Positions 1 to 12,772 of a stretch of 30,361 nucleotides of DNA are shown here, piece by piece. This stretch comes from a virus. Location: positions 1 to 30,361 of the IMG/VR virus record IMGVR_UViG_3300032093_010015. One strand, 5' to 3'. Position numbers and translations under genes: made by a program. How positions within the stretch are numbered: the first letter of the stretch is position 1; each line of letters starts with the position of its first letter. The notes under the pieces are model-generated. The model saw only the letters and a program-made list of their open reading frames with translations, was not told where the DNA came from and ran no database searches.

Positions 1-1971
1 CTTGCGACCATTAATAAATGCGCCTTGGTTTTTCTGGAATGTATCTTTACGGCGTGGTTTTTGATTGCCATAGTAATTTTCGTCAGTGATTTCATGCATT
101 TTGTAAGTTGCACGTTTTGCTACAGGATTGTTTCGTCTTGATTGCGCTAATTCAGAACGTCTAATTCGAGCAATTTCTTGATTTAGAGAACGGTCAAGAC
201 CAATACCACCTGTGCGATTAAGTTTACTTCTGTTTGGCTTGGGTCTTGTAACAATTCTTTTAACACCAGTAAAATCAATAACATCAGGAAACAAATTTCC
301 AGAACCAACTATATTTTTATCTTTAATTGAATTAAGAAGTATTCTGTTTAACATTTGAGGTGTTTGATTTTGCGATTTCCAATCATTATAACTTCGAAAG
401 TCTTTATAACCACCAGCAATTGACGCATTTCTCTCTTTTAAATTACCAAGTTGTCTTTGTGTATATGAATTCATATAACCTTTGGGAGGTTTCGACGCAA
501 TAGTAAATCTATTCGGCGATGTTGATGATTTTGATTCAATTTTTGGCACAACCGTAGTGCGCAAAATGCCTGAAATCTCAGCATCAGAATATGATGGTTT
601 GGCATTTATTGTAGTGCGAATTTTTCCAGATGTTGTTTTATCTGGAAATGTAGAACGAAGTGCACGTGATGTAGTTGGGTCAAATGGAATCATACGAGTC
701 ACTAAACGAGGTGAAACTCCCATTCTTGTTACAAGTCTGGCTTTTTGAAGTTTTCCCATTCCCATGCTTCCGCCCATCCCCATAGCACGCATTTGTGGCG
801 CATGAGGTTTATCTACTTCATAAATTTTACTCATATTTCGACCTTTTTGAAAGTATCGACCTTTAACGCCGTCTGCACCTGTCAACTCTTTACCCATTCT
901 TCCAGTTTTACCACCCATCATTTTGTTGACATATTTTTTGGGCGAAGGAACACTGTCATCGGTAAGTGTACGTGTGTACGGTACTGATACTGATTTCATA
1001 GATTTATTCATTGTTGTACCCCTCCATTTTTTGGGATTTGAAGAAATTACTTCATAAGATTTTTGAGGAACACGTTGTGCTGATAATAGTGTATCACGTT
1101 TGCTTTTTTGAGGCGCATCAAGAATTCGACGTGCATTTTGTTTTGCTTGAGATTTAAATTCATTTATTTTTTGTTGCGCTCGGCGAGATGTGTTGTCTGC
1201 AAATTGAATAGCGTCGTTTAATTTATTTTGTGCTTTTTCTTTTACATCTCTTGCCAAATTAGACATTTCTTCCTTTTTTTGATTTACCTTTTCGCCAATT
1301 TGCGATGAGTTCCATAATGACGATGCTTGCCATATCGCCGCGCCGTAAATTATTTTTTTAGCATTTTCTCGTTGTGAACCATATTTGCCAATCCAAGGAT
1401 TTCTATCTCCATTTTGTAAATCTAAAGTCAATTCTTTTTTTTGTTTTTCTAGTGCGGCTTCATACCCTTGACGAGATGCAATTTTAGCTTCTCTAGACGC
1501 CGTAGGTAGCGCATCTTCTTTTAGTTGCCGAACTACTGATTCAAGTCCTGGAAATATTCGATATAATCTGTTTTTTGGTTTTTTTCCAAACGATGAAACT
1601 TCTAAAATTTCAGGATTTTCATCAATTTTTCGTTTTAATTCTATTTTGGCAAGGCGTGTTAAATGCTTGTCTTGCAAATCAGCAGGTACAACTGTTCCGT
1701 CTTGCAAATAGTGTTTTTTACTTTTGGGTTCTCTCCAAGATTGATTTCCGTCTTTTGCTGCTTGAACTTCAATTGCCACTCGCATTTGTGCAGCAGTTTT
1801 TGGCTCTAAAATCCGCTTGTCTTCTAACAAATTTACAGCTCTTCGGACAACCGCATTAATTTGCTTGTTGACAATGCGAGGTGCTCCCCTCGCAAACCTC
1901 AATGCGTTTTTGGCGTTGCGTATTATTTCTGATTTTGCAGGTCTAACTCTTGCCTTTTTTATATAAGACAT
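1..1971 (-). CDS. Large basic low-complexity protein, C-terminus beyond window (partial)
   Basis: An uninterrupted frame of 657 codons runs from an ATG at 1971 to the left edge with no stop, so the C-terminus lies outside. The start is supported by AAGGA nine bases upstream of the ATG. It begins 17 bases after the stop of the upstream 1201-aa gene, so the two are probably co-transcribed. The protein is rich in Lys/Arg, Asn, Gln and Ser. Residues 1-200 look helical and charged. A single hydrophobic stretch sits near residues 204-222 (key residues IIYGAAIWQ), followed by a charged, coiled-coil-like helix to about 290. A Met/Gly-rich patch lies near 391-416. I recognise no family. Shared traits with the next three genes (basic, disordered, a lone hydrophobic helix in two of those) suggest one functional set, possibly virion components; this is inference. 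Confidence 0.85.
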   Translation of the reverse strand, partial: MSYIKKARVRPAKSEIIRNAKNALRFARGAPRIVNKQINAVVRRAVNLLEDKRILEPKTAAQMRVAIEVQAAKDGNQSWREPKSKKHYLQDGTVVPADLQDKHLTRLAKIELKRKIDENPEILEVSSFGKKPKNRLYRIFPGLESVVRQLKEDALPTASREAKIASRQGYEAALEKQKKELTLDLQNGDRNPWIGKYGSQRENAKKIIYGAAIWQASSLWNSSQIGEKVNQKKEEMSNLARDVKEKAQNKLNDAIQFADNTSRRAQQKINEFKSQAKQNARRILDAPQKSKRDTLLSAQRVPQKSYEVISSNPKKWRGTTMNKSMKSVSVPYTRTLTDDSVPSPKKYVNKMMGGKTGRMGKELTGADGVKGRYFQKGRNMSKIYEVDKPHAPQMRAMGMGGSMGMGKLQKARLVTRMGVSPRLVTRMIPFDPTTSRALRSTFPDKTTSGKIRTTINAKPSYSDAEISGILRTTVVPKIESKSSTSPNRFTIASKPPKGYMNSYTQRQLGNLKERNASIAGGYKDFRSYNDWKSQNQTPQMLNRILLNSIKDKNIVGSGNLFPDVIDFTGVKRIVTRPKPNRSKLNRTGGIGLDRSLNQEIARIRRSELAQSRRNNPVAKRATYKMHEITDENYYGNQKPRRKDTFQKNQGAFINGRK
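1009..1025 (-). promoter_or_regulatory. Possible internal ribosome binding site and in-frame ATG
   Basis: Within the left-most gene, GGAGGGG (1019-1025) lies seven bases upstream of an in-frame ATG (1009-1011). This would start a product at residue 321 beginning MNKSMKSVS. The SD is stronger than the one at the gene's main start. It may give a shorter C-terminal isoform, or it may be a chance effect of Trp-Arg-Gly codons. Confidence 0.3.
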
Positions 1972-1988
1972 AACAACACATCCTTAAA

Positions 1989-4900
1989 TTAAAAATACTT
2001 GTTGCTGATTTTTACACCATTTGATGTGTAGTGCTCAATTTGATTTTGATTAACTTTTTTTGAAGCATGTGGCGTAGTCATACTTTTTTTAATTTTTTTA
2101 TTTGTTTTCATCATGGTATTTGAGTATGCACTTTTTGCAACACGCTTTTTACTTCGTTTACCAAAATCATTAAACGCACCAGATACATTGTCATATTCTT
2201 TATTTTTTGCACTGCTTGACGTGTCGTTAGAATCTTTTTTTCTTGGCAACAAACCCGCTGCCATGTCAAATAGTTTTACGCCTCCCAACGTCAGTGCACC
2301 AAGAGTTGCAATTTTTCCTGCTCGTGACATTCGGTTAAATCGTCTTACAGGCCATGTTACAGCACGAACAATAGGAGTGCGCATAGCGGTATCTGCTGTT
2401 TCTTTTACACCTTCAGCAGTTGCAAGCACCGCATTTGCTTTTCCTTGTCTGGGATTTTTCATACTTCGCAATGGTCCAAGTACACGGTCTTTCCATGTGC
2501 GCTTAACATCTGCCACATTAGTAAATGCGCCTGAAGTGGGTCGAATTTCAACAAAATCATCTGGAGCTGATGCAAGTATATCTTTAACTTTTTTGCCTTT
2601 TAACTCTTCAATAGATTGTTTACTTTCTTCAGGTAGTTCATACATGCCTGAAGGTTTTATGGCGTTCAATCGACGTTGCTGCTGTTTTGTTTGATTGTAT
2701 TTTGGAACACGTCTCATTGTTCTTTGCGTTTTTGCGCTTGCAGAACTAGGTGCTGAAGGTGATGGTGCTCGCACCTCCATAACTTCGCTTACTACTTTTT
2801 TGGGAGTAGAAGGTGTTTCAGGCGTTATCGTAGTGCGAATTCTTGATGTTTGTGTTGGTTTTTTTGTTTCTGTTTGACGAGTATTTTGTTTTCCTCTAGG
2901 ATTAAATTTTCCACCACCATACATTTCTTGAAATTCTTGAGGTGTGCGAAATAACAAACTTTCCAACATTAATTGTTGCTGTAAATTTTTTCTTTTTTGT
3001 GCTTGTTGCAGTACCGCATCGTAATCAGTTGCGTTTCCTTGATTAATCAGTGCATTAAATCTTCTTATTGCTTCTGATTTTGGAAGCTTGCTTCCAGAAC
3101 GTAAATATCTCGGGTCTAAATCATCAAAACTTTCACGTTTGCCAGATGTGCTTTTTGAACGCAAATACGAAGGGTCAAACTCGTTAAAATCTGTTGTCAT
3201 AGGTGCTTCCATTCTGTATTTATTAGTTTCAGGAGATGATACTGATATTGTAGGCGATTTTTTTGTTTCAGGTTTTGAAACTTCAACAACTTTTGCACCA
3301 CTAGGAACAGTTAATGGTGCAGAAGGATTTAATATTGGACTTAATCGAGTAAGTTCGTCGTTAATTTCTGCAATACGCATTGCAGTAGATTCTCGATAAT
3401 TTCTGTTAAGCCTTCTGCGCTGAATATCTTTTTCTCTTAGCAATCGGTCTCTATATTCCGCTGGAGTCATAGATGCTGGAATGTCTGACCGCGGCGATGA
3501 ACGTGACGAGAATGATGGAGAGCTTACCGTTGACGACACTTGTTTTCGTGGTCGTACAGAAGAAGGAGGAGTTGCTGTTGTTGAAAGAACACGTGTTACA
3601 GGGGTGTATGCACCAGAAACAATGGCACGCATTCTATTTTGTCGTGTTCCTTGTGGTAGAGACTGAATTTCCGATTCAAATTGTGATACAAGATGCGGGT
3701 TTTTATCAAAAAACACACTACGCAATTCAGGTCTTAGGTATAACATACCTAATTCTCGATTATTTAAATAACTAGCACTTCGATATGATTTTGTTTTTAA
3801 ATTACGTTCAACTTCAGTTGATGAAGGTCTTTTTCTTGTATTACTTGCAGTTGCTGAAGAAGGTTTGCTTGCACGACCACTTGAACTTGAACCTGTCGTT
3901 GATGAAGAAGTAGATGGTTGGGTTTTGAGCCAATTTTCAAAATCTCTGTCTAAGTCACTTAACGAACCAGAAGCACTAGCTCTTCGTGCTGCATTTATTT
4001 CACCTTGTACAATTGACGGAATTTGACGACTTGAAGGTGCATTAACTCTTGAAGGTGAACGCACCTGCGCTGTTGGTTGAGTGTTTTGCGCAGGTTGTGC
4101 AGATTGTGTTGGTCTTGCTCCAGACGGTACAATAGGAGTGTTTGCACGTCTTGTTGGCGTGCCTACAGGTTTGACGTTTACTGGTTTTTCAGTAACCGCT
4201 TCAATTTGCCTACGCAACTTGCTGTCTGCAATAAGGTCTTTGTTTTTGCGAATTTCGTCAATTGTGTGCAAACTTGCATTTAATCTACCTCTTGACAAAT
4301 CACGTTCATAAAGTAAGTCTGAAACCTTTTTGTCAACATCAGGAGAATCTTGTTCAAGTAGCTTATCAATTTCATCTTCAATTGATTTAATTTGACTTTT
4401 GTGTGTGTTATATTGTTGTAACGCTTCCGAAACATATTTTTTGTTGACAACAATTGGTTTGGCACTGGAACTGGGCGGTTTTTCTTGAATATCTTGACGT
4501 GGAGGCTCTTGCAATCCTTGCTCTCTAGGAGACCGATACACTCGTGCGTATGGCTGACTTTCTACTGTCAGTGTTCTCCCTTTGCCAGTGCCTAAGGTTT
4601 GTGCATACCACGGATTTGATTCTGCATCTTTAATTCTTCTTTGTACGGTATTTATTTTCCCCCGCATTGCATCAATGCGGTCTGACAATCGCTCAGCTTC
4701 ACTAAATGGGTCGTCGTCAATATCCATAGAAGCAAAATCGGTAGAACGAAATTTTTCCGCTTCGTCTTGCATGGTTTTTAATTGTTGTTCTAATTTTGTT
4801 TTTTCAGCACGCATTTCCTCAATAGATGGCAAGTATGCTTTTTCAGAAGGAACTGAACTGCCACTACTCACTGGTTTTACAGTTGCAAAAGAAAATGAAG

Positions 4901-5594
4901 AAACACCTGCTATATCAGTACCTCTTGCGTCTTGTCCACTTCTTTGTGCCTGAAGCATTCGACGCGGCGCAATAAATCGTGCAACCTCGCTTCTTTTTGG
5001 ATAAGTGCTTGCTGAGTATTCACGTGATGGGTTTTGTACTACTTTATATTTTTGAGAAGGCGCAAAGTCATCGCTACTTGCAGATAGTATATTTTCAATT
5101 TGTTCTATTCTTTTTTCTGCTTTTTTTCGTTCTGAATACGACTGCGTAGGCTTTATTGAATCCGCAAGCCTAGCTTGCTCCTCCATTAATTGTTGAATAT
5201 TATTGAATTCTTGTTCCGTATTAGGACGAAAGACACTGGTGCTCAGTTGTCGATTCATTCTGTTTCCGAGCACGTCTCTTCGTTCTGATGCTTGTCCTGT
5301 TCGCACCATACGCCCTGAAGACATTTGTGGTAAATACGTCAATCCTTCAATTGGGAGGTCTTTTGCTCGACGTTCATTCATTTCTCGCCATAAACGGTCA
5401 TTGGTCTCTTTTGCGACTTTAGGGTCGTAATTTTCGTCAAAAACAGGAGTTGCCGATTCTGGAACTACGTTTGCGCTTTGAGTTTTTGATTTTGATTTGG
5501 ACTGCGCTTTTTGCAATAGCGAACTTACTGCCTTGCGAGGTGTGGTAGTGTCTTTGAAGTATTTAGGAACAATAGGTGTTGAGTATTTGGACAT
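1989..5594 (-). CDS. 1201-aa basic, Ser/Arg-rich, largely disordered protein
   Basis: ATG at 5594 is preceded by GAGGTGA about four bases upstream. The gene follows the stop of the 1179-aa gene by 11 bases, so it sits in the same operon. The product is dominated by Ser, Arg, Pro, Thr and Lys in low-complexity stretches. Charged coiled-coil-like segments lie near residues 257-325, 395-440 and 700-735. A short tandem duplication around 800-835 repeats the pattern DP.YLRS. One hydrophobic segment near 1090-1115 (GALTLGGVKLFDMAAGLL) is flanked by Arg/Lys clusters, and the last 80 residues are very Lys-rich. No enzyme motif, signal peptide or known domain is evident. The hydrophobic helix inside a basic tail could contact membrane or a capsid surface, but nothing here proves that. 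Confidence 0.9.
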   Translation of the reverse strand: MSKYSTPIVPKYFKDTTTPRKAVSSLLQKAQSKSKSKTQSANVVPESATPVFDENYDPKVAKETNDRLWREMNERRAKDLPIEGLTYLPQMSSGRMVRTGQASERRDVLGNRMNRQLSTSVFRPNTEQEFNNIQQLMEEQARLADSIKPTQSYSERKKAEKRIEQIENILSASSDDFAPSQKYKVVQNPSREYSASTYPKRSEVARFIAPRRMLQAQRSGQDARGTDIAGVSSFSFATVKPVSSGSSVPSEKAYLPSIEEMRAEKTKLEQQLKTMQDEAEKFRSTDFASMDIDDDPFSEAERLSDRIDAMRGKINTVQRRIKDAESNPWYAQTLGTGKGRTLTVESQPYARVYRSPREQGLQEPPRQDIQEKPPSSSAKPIVVNKKYVSEALQQYNTHKSQIKSIEDEIDKLLEQDSPDVDKKVSDLLYERDLSRGRLNASLHTIDEIRKNKDLIADSKLRRQIEAVTEKPVNVKPVGTPTRRANTPIVPSGARPTQSAQPAQNTQPTAQVRSPSRVNAPSSRQIPSIVQGEINAARRASASGSLSDLDRDFENWLKTQPSTSSSTTGSSSSGRASKPSSATASNTRKRPSSTEVERNLKTKSYRSASYLNNRELGMLYLRPELRSVFFDKNPHLVSQFESEIQSLPQGTRQNRMRAIVSGAYTPVTRVLSTTATPPSSVRPRKQVSSTVSSPSFSSRSSPRSDIPASMTPAEYRDRLLREKDIQRRRLNRNYRESTAMRIAEINDELTRLSPILNPSAPLTVPSGAKVVEVSKPETKKSPTISVSSPETNKYRMEAPMTTDFNEFDPSYLRSKSTSGKRESFDDLDPRYLRSGSKLPKSEAIRRFNALINQGNATDYDAVLQQAQKRKNLQQQLMLESLLFRTPQEFQEMYGGGKFNPRGKQNTRQTETKKPTQTSRIRTTITPETPSTPKKVVSEVMEVRAPSPSAPSSASAKTQRTMRRVPKYNQTKQQQRRLNAIKPSGMYELPEESKQSIEELKGKKVKDILASAPDDFVEIRPTSGAFTNVADVKRTWKDRVLGPLRSMKNPRQGKANAVLATAEGVKETADTAMRTPIVRAVTWPVRRFNRMSRAGKIATLGALTLGGVKLFDMAAGLLPRKKDSNDTSSSAKNKEYDNVSGAFNDFGKRSKKRVAKSAYSNTMMKTNKKIKKSMTTPHASKKVNQNQIEHYTSNGVKISNKYF

Positions 5595-5605
5595 TACTCA
5601 CCTCA

Positions 5606-9145
<3,540 letters not shown>

Positions 9146-9164
9146 ATCTGCCTCTACATGCAAC

Positions 9165-9204
9165 AAAACGTGGGGAAGAAATGACGCATCATTCCCCACG
9201 TTTT
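9165..9204 (-). terminator. Intrinsic terminator-like hairpin between two giant genes
   Basis: Perfect 12-bp arms AAAACGTGGGGA / TCCCCACGTTTT enclose a 16-base loop. The A-tract on one side and T-tract on the other make it plausible in either direction. It starts 13 bases after the stop of the 1140-aa gene and ends about seven bases before the SD of the 1179-aa gene. It would therefore end or attenuate transcription between them. Confidence 0.75.
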
Positions 9205-9217
9205 AAAATACTAATTA

Positions 9218-12200
9218 TTATTGGTACTTTGCTCGAAAATTACGAGTTGCCAATGTGGGAGTTGCCGATTTAAACAATTTTGAACCACCACGATAACCGC
9301 CAACCAAATGTCGTGTTCCAGCACTTCTCATGCTTGATACTGACTTCATCATTGACTTACCTATCATTGGAGGCTTGCCTGGTTGTGGTTTTCGTATAGG
9401 ACGAGGTATGTTTGGTAGTGGCATTATGCCAATCGGCGGTGTGTTTGGTCGTGGTTTTCGTATAGGACGAGGTATGTTTGGTAGTGGCATTATGCCAATT
9501 GGAGGTGTGTCTGGTTGTGGTTTTCGTATACCACCGCCACCAATCGGTGGTGGTGTTTGCATTTGACCTCCAAACGCTTTCATCATTGACTTCATCATGG
9601 CTCGACCACCCATTGATGGTTTGTTAGCTTTTATCCATGCTTGTTGGTTAGCACGAGGATTTGTCCCTGCCAAAATTTTACCCCAACCAGAAGCGTCTTG
9701 TGACTTCATCATGGCTCGACCACCACGATAACCGCCAACCAAATGTCGTGTTCCAGCACTTCTCATGCTTGATACTGACTTCATCATGCCACTTGTTCCA
9801 CCTGTACCGCTTTTATAAGACTTTTGACCTTGCATCGCACCTTGCATTGAACCATTTGCACTACGATTTTGTTTAGGAAATGAATATGTAGATGGTTTTG
9901 CTGGTTGTGTTGGTTGGCGTGTTGCTTGTTGCATATTGTTGTAACGAGAATCATTATAGTCAACACGTGGCTTTGGGTTGTATTGATTATATGATTGAAG
10001 CATTGATAATAGTTTTGATTGTGCTGGTGTTTCAAAATGTAATGGTTGTGGTGATGGTTGTGGTGTCTGTGATGACGATGTTGGTTGCGGTGGTGCTTGT
10101 GTTGCAAAAGTTTCCATCCGTTGTATTTGTTTTGGAGACATTGTTCTTCTTGGCTCTTGAAAGTTCATAGATGGATACAGTGGATTTTGTGGTTGACCAC
10201 GCATTGCACCTGCTTGCGCAGCTTGCATCGCACCATTTGGTCCAATGATTAAATTGGCTGTGGGCATAGCGTATTGACCTGCTGTAGATAGACCTGGTGT
10301 GGGTGTTGGCATTTGATTATTTTTTGTTATTCTTCGTGTGCGCTTAGACATAGATGACTTTGCCATTTTCTTTCCACCACGATAACCGCCAAGCAAATGC
10401 TCAATTCCTGCACTGCGCATGCGTGATACTGATTTACGCATTGATTTGCCTATTGGTTTAAAGAAACCATTACTTCCCAAGTTTATCTCACCAGGTGCTT
10501 GATGAACACCACCACTAATCGGAGGTGTGACTGGTTGTGGTTTTCGTATAGGACGAGGTATGTTTGGTAGTGGCATTATGCCAATTGGAGGTGTGCCTGG
10601 TTGTGGTTTTCGTATAGGACGAGGTGTGCCTGGTTGTGGTTTTCGTATACCACCGCCACCAATCGGTGGTGGTGTTTGCATTTGACCAAACGCTTTCATC
10701 ATTGACTTCATCATGGCTCGACCGCCCATTGATGCGTGACCATACAAATCACGTCGTGAAGGTTTGGGCATTGATTTACCTTTTGTCATGTTTTTACCTT
10801 TCTTAATTGACTTTGCATCAGAATATTGTTCAAAGTCGGTAATATCATTACTATCTTTTTGTCTTGTTGATACGTATCGTTTTAATTGTGGGTCATACAC
10901 CATTTTGTCTTTTACTTGTTTTTGCGGTTTCCATGTACTCGTTGGTTTCATGGTGCCAGTTTCCCAAATTTGCATATCGTTTTTGCGTGATGCAATAGGA
11001 ATTCCTTGCGCAACTTGGTCTTCACGCATTTGTTTACGAGGACCTTTAGGCATATCGGCGTATATTGAAACCCACTCACCTTTTTTATTTGGCGCAGTAC
11101 GGTACATATATGTGTCTTTTAAACCGCCAGTTAATTTTGGCTTGGGCGTAGGCACAATGCTTTCACCCCAATCACGTACAAATTGCAATGCTCGTTCAAT
11201 TGCATTTGACTCATCGTAACGACCAGTACGCTTACGCTCGCCTACAGTTTTTGCTCGAGTTGCCAAATCTTTCATAGATGGAACATTGGTGGTTTGCGAA
11301 AACGCTGGAGTATACTCTGTTGCAGGAATGGAAATAGATATTTTCTTAGAACGATTGCCAATTCCCTTTTTGCTTTCTTGAGAAACCAAATCAACAAGTT
11401 GCTTTCCGTAATCCAATATTTCTCCATACGTTTTACGATTTTCACGAGCAGCAATTTGTCCGTATTTTTTAGCACTTGACATGACACCAGGTGCATACTC
11501 TTTGGTTTTTCTTGATGTGCCATGTATTAAATTGGTGTTAGGTGTAATGTATTGATTCATTACATCAATAATGTCATCAACGACATTGTTTTTTGTATTA
11601 GAAGATTTTTTAATCATGCGTTTTTGAGTTGAAACTCCTCGAATAAAAGTCGGCAACTGTTTTGAGTTACTAGTATTAGACTTTTGTTTTCTTCGTGATA
11701 AAAAATCTTTAATTTCTTGTTCTTTTCGAGATTGTTTTCTTTGCATAAAATCATCATAAAACGCAGAATTCATTTTGCGAGGTATTTCATTACCAAATGC
11801 ATTTGTTGATGAAGATGAAGTTTTATCTTTTGACTCGGATTTTGAATTTGATAAATATTTTTTTCCTGCTTCAACTGCTTGATTGTACCAATCATTTGAA
11901 GATTTTGGTTTTTCATCTTCAACGTCAAAAAGTTGCCACGGTTTGAGAGAAGCCACGCCTAATGCAATAGCGGCATTTCGAAGGTTTTTTCGATTTCTAA
12001 TAACAAAATTAGTTGCATCTTGAGCTTTTACGTTTCCTGCTTCAATTTCCGTACTTTTTCTTGCTGCATAATTGTCTTTTGCTTTTCCAGATTGGTCTAT
12101 TTGGTCTTTTAATGTTTTAATTTTTTTCTCGTTTTGCTCAATTAATGCTTGTTCTCGCTCAACAAGTCTTTCATACTCTCTTGCTTGCCTGTCTTCTTTT

Positions 12201-12640
12201 CTTCGCCATACTTTTCCAGCTTTTGAGCCCAAGTATTGCCACAATGGAGATACAGGTTCGGGTACATATGCAGCGGCAATTGGGTCAACAGGTTTTACTG
12301 GCTCAAATGGCGGTGCGCCAGGCGGAACTGGAGAACTTACAGACATCACCTCTGGTTCTGCTGGTGTTGGTGTTGGTGTTGGTTCTTGTTCTTTTAATTT
12401 AGTTTTTCTATTGTTTAAATTTTCGCTACGTTCACTTTTCTTACCACCTACAATTCGCCTTGTGACTGTAGTTGTTTCTTCAACTACATCACCTACGTTT
12501 GGCACTCTTGCTATTCTTGCTTTTCTAATATTCCCTTTTGCAAAAGGTTTATTTGATGCATACTGCGTCATGCCAGCCGACGCACTGCTTACGCCTGAAT
12601 TACCAGGCATTTTTTTAATTTCAGAAAATATTTTGCTCAT
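9218..12640 (-). CDS. 1140-aa basic protein with Pro/Gly/Met-rich C-terminal repeats
   Basis: ATG at 12640; only a weak AGAAAGA precedes it. It is the first giant gene after the 73-aa gene and is followed by a terminator hairpin. The N-terminus is low complexity with a PTPTPTP linker near 85-95. A charged coiled coil lies at about 142-190, and a hydrophobic segment AAIALGVASLKPWQLF near 220-237 is preceded by Arg/Asn/Lys. The C-terminal 500 residues are built from repeats. MRSAG..HL.GGYRGG occurs three times. A block with MMKSMMKAFG plus a TPPPIGGGGIRKPQP-type sequence occurs twice, and IGIMPLPNIPRPIRKP occurs three times. An IIGPNGAMQAAQAGA motif near 795-813 matches the neighbouring 1179-aa protein. 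No known family. The Arg/Gly- and Pro-rich repeats suggest multivalent binding to nucleic acid or protein. Confidence 0.88.
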   Translation of the reverse strand: MSKIFSEIKKMPGNSGVSSASAGMTQYASNKPFAKGNIRKARIARVPNVGDVVEETTTVTRRIVGGKKSERSENLNNRKTKLKEQEPTPTPTPAEPEVMSVSSPVPPGAPPFEPVKPVDPIAAAYVPEPVSPLWQYLGSKAGKVWRRKEDRQAREYERLVEREQALIEQNEKKIKTLKDQIDQSGKAKDNYAARKSTEIEAGNVKAQDATNFVIRNRKNLRNAAIALGVASLKPWQLFDVEDEKPKSSNDWYNQAVEAGKKYLSNSKSESKDKTSSSSTNAFGNEIPRKMNSAFYDDFMQRKQSRKEQEIKDFLSRRKQKSNTSNSKQLPTFIRGVSTQKRMIKKSSNTKNNVVDDIIDVMNQYITPNTNLIHGTSRKTKEYAPGVMSSAKKYGQIAARENRKTYGEILDYGKQLVDLVSQESKKGIGNRSKKISISIPATEYTPAFSQTTNVPSMKDLATRAKTVGERKRTGRYDESNAIERALQFVRDWGESIVPTPKPKLTGGLKDTYMYRTAPNKKGEWVSIYADMPKGPRKQMREDQVAQGIPIASRKNDMQIWETGTMKPTSTWKPQKQVKDKMVYDPQLKRYVSTRQKDSNDITDFEQYSDAKSIKKGKNMTKGKSMPKPSRRDLYGHASMGGRAMMKSMMKAFGQMQTPPPIGGGGIRKPQPGTPRPIRKPQPGTPPIGIMPLPNIPRPIRKPQPVTPPISGGVHQAPGEINLGSNGFFKPIGKSMRKSVSRMRSAGIEHLLGGYRGGKKMAKSSMSKRTRRITKNNQMPTPTPGLSTAGQYAMPTANLIIGPNGAMQAAQAGAMRGQPQNPLYPSMNFQEPRRTMSPKQIQRMETFATQAPPQPTSSSQTPQPSPQPLHFETPAQSKLLSMLQSYNQYNPKPRVDYNDSRYNNMQQATRQPTQPAKPSTYSFPKQNRSANGSMQGAMQGQKSYKSGTGGTSGMMKSVSSMRSAGTRHLVGGYRGGRAMMKSQDASGWGKILAGTNPRANQQAWIKANKPSMGGRAMMKSMMKAFGGQMQTPPPIGGGGIRKPQPDTPPIGIMPLPNIPRPIRKPRPNTPPIGIMPLPNIPRPIRKPQPGKPPMIGKSMMKSVSSMRSAGTRHLVGGYRGGSKLFKSATPTLATRNFRAKYQ
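9285..9790 (-). repeat. Repeat block A at the 3' end of the 1140-aa gene
   Basis: Two copies of a roughly 68-bp sequence encoding MRSAGTRHLVGGYRGG lie at 9285-9352 and 9719-9786. Between them are two tandem copies (about 9380-9515) of a roughly 66-bp unit encoding PIGIMPLPNIPRPIRKP. Long stretches look identical at DNA level, so duplication or gene conversion is recent. Confidence 0.9.
10374..10740 (-). repeat. Repeat block B, diverged copy of block A
   Basis: A diverged copy of the YRGG unit (10374-10440) is followed by the PLPNIPRPIRKP unit (about 10530-10590). Next come the TPPPIGGGG unit (about 10655-10682) and MMKSMMKAFG with GGRAMM. The order matches block A. Confidence 0.85.
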
Positions 12641-12748
12641 AATTTATCTTTCTGCATGAGCACATATTGACTATCGCACATTTTTTAATAGTAATAAGTG
12701 TAAGAAAAGAGGGGATACAAAGAGGAAATAAAAAAGTGCGTGCCAATT

Positions 12749-12772
12749 AACAAGTATTACATACTACTTGTT
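12749..12772 (-). terminator. Weak hairpin at the end of the 73-aa gene
   Basis: Eight-bp arms AACAAGTA / TACTTGTT with an 8-base loop overlap the stop codon of the 73-aa gene. A run of six T on the minus strand lies 13 bases further on. The gap to the T-run makes it a poor terminator; it may be a partial one or none. The remaining sequence between 12641 and 12748 shows no promoter I would defend. Confidence 0.3.

Noticed and set aside
2113-2694. Plus-strand 193-codon frame antisense to the 1201-aa gene
   Set aside because: Same reasoning; no initiation signals, and several such frames occur opposite every low-complexity gene here.
9146-9199. ATG at 9199 as start of the 1179-aa gene (18 extra residues)
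   Set aside because: It lies inside a terminator hairpin and has no SD, while ATG 9145 has AGAGG five bases upstream.
12072-12659. Plus-strand 195-codon frame antisense to the 1140-aa gene
   Set aside because: No SD or promoter, and the opposite frame is a long gene with coherent coiled-coil and linker structure. It is a shadow of biased codon composition.
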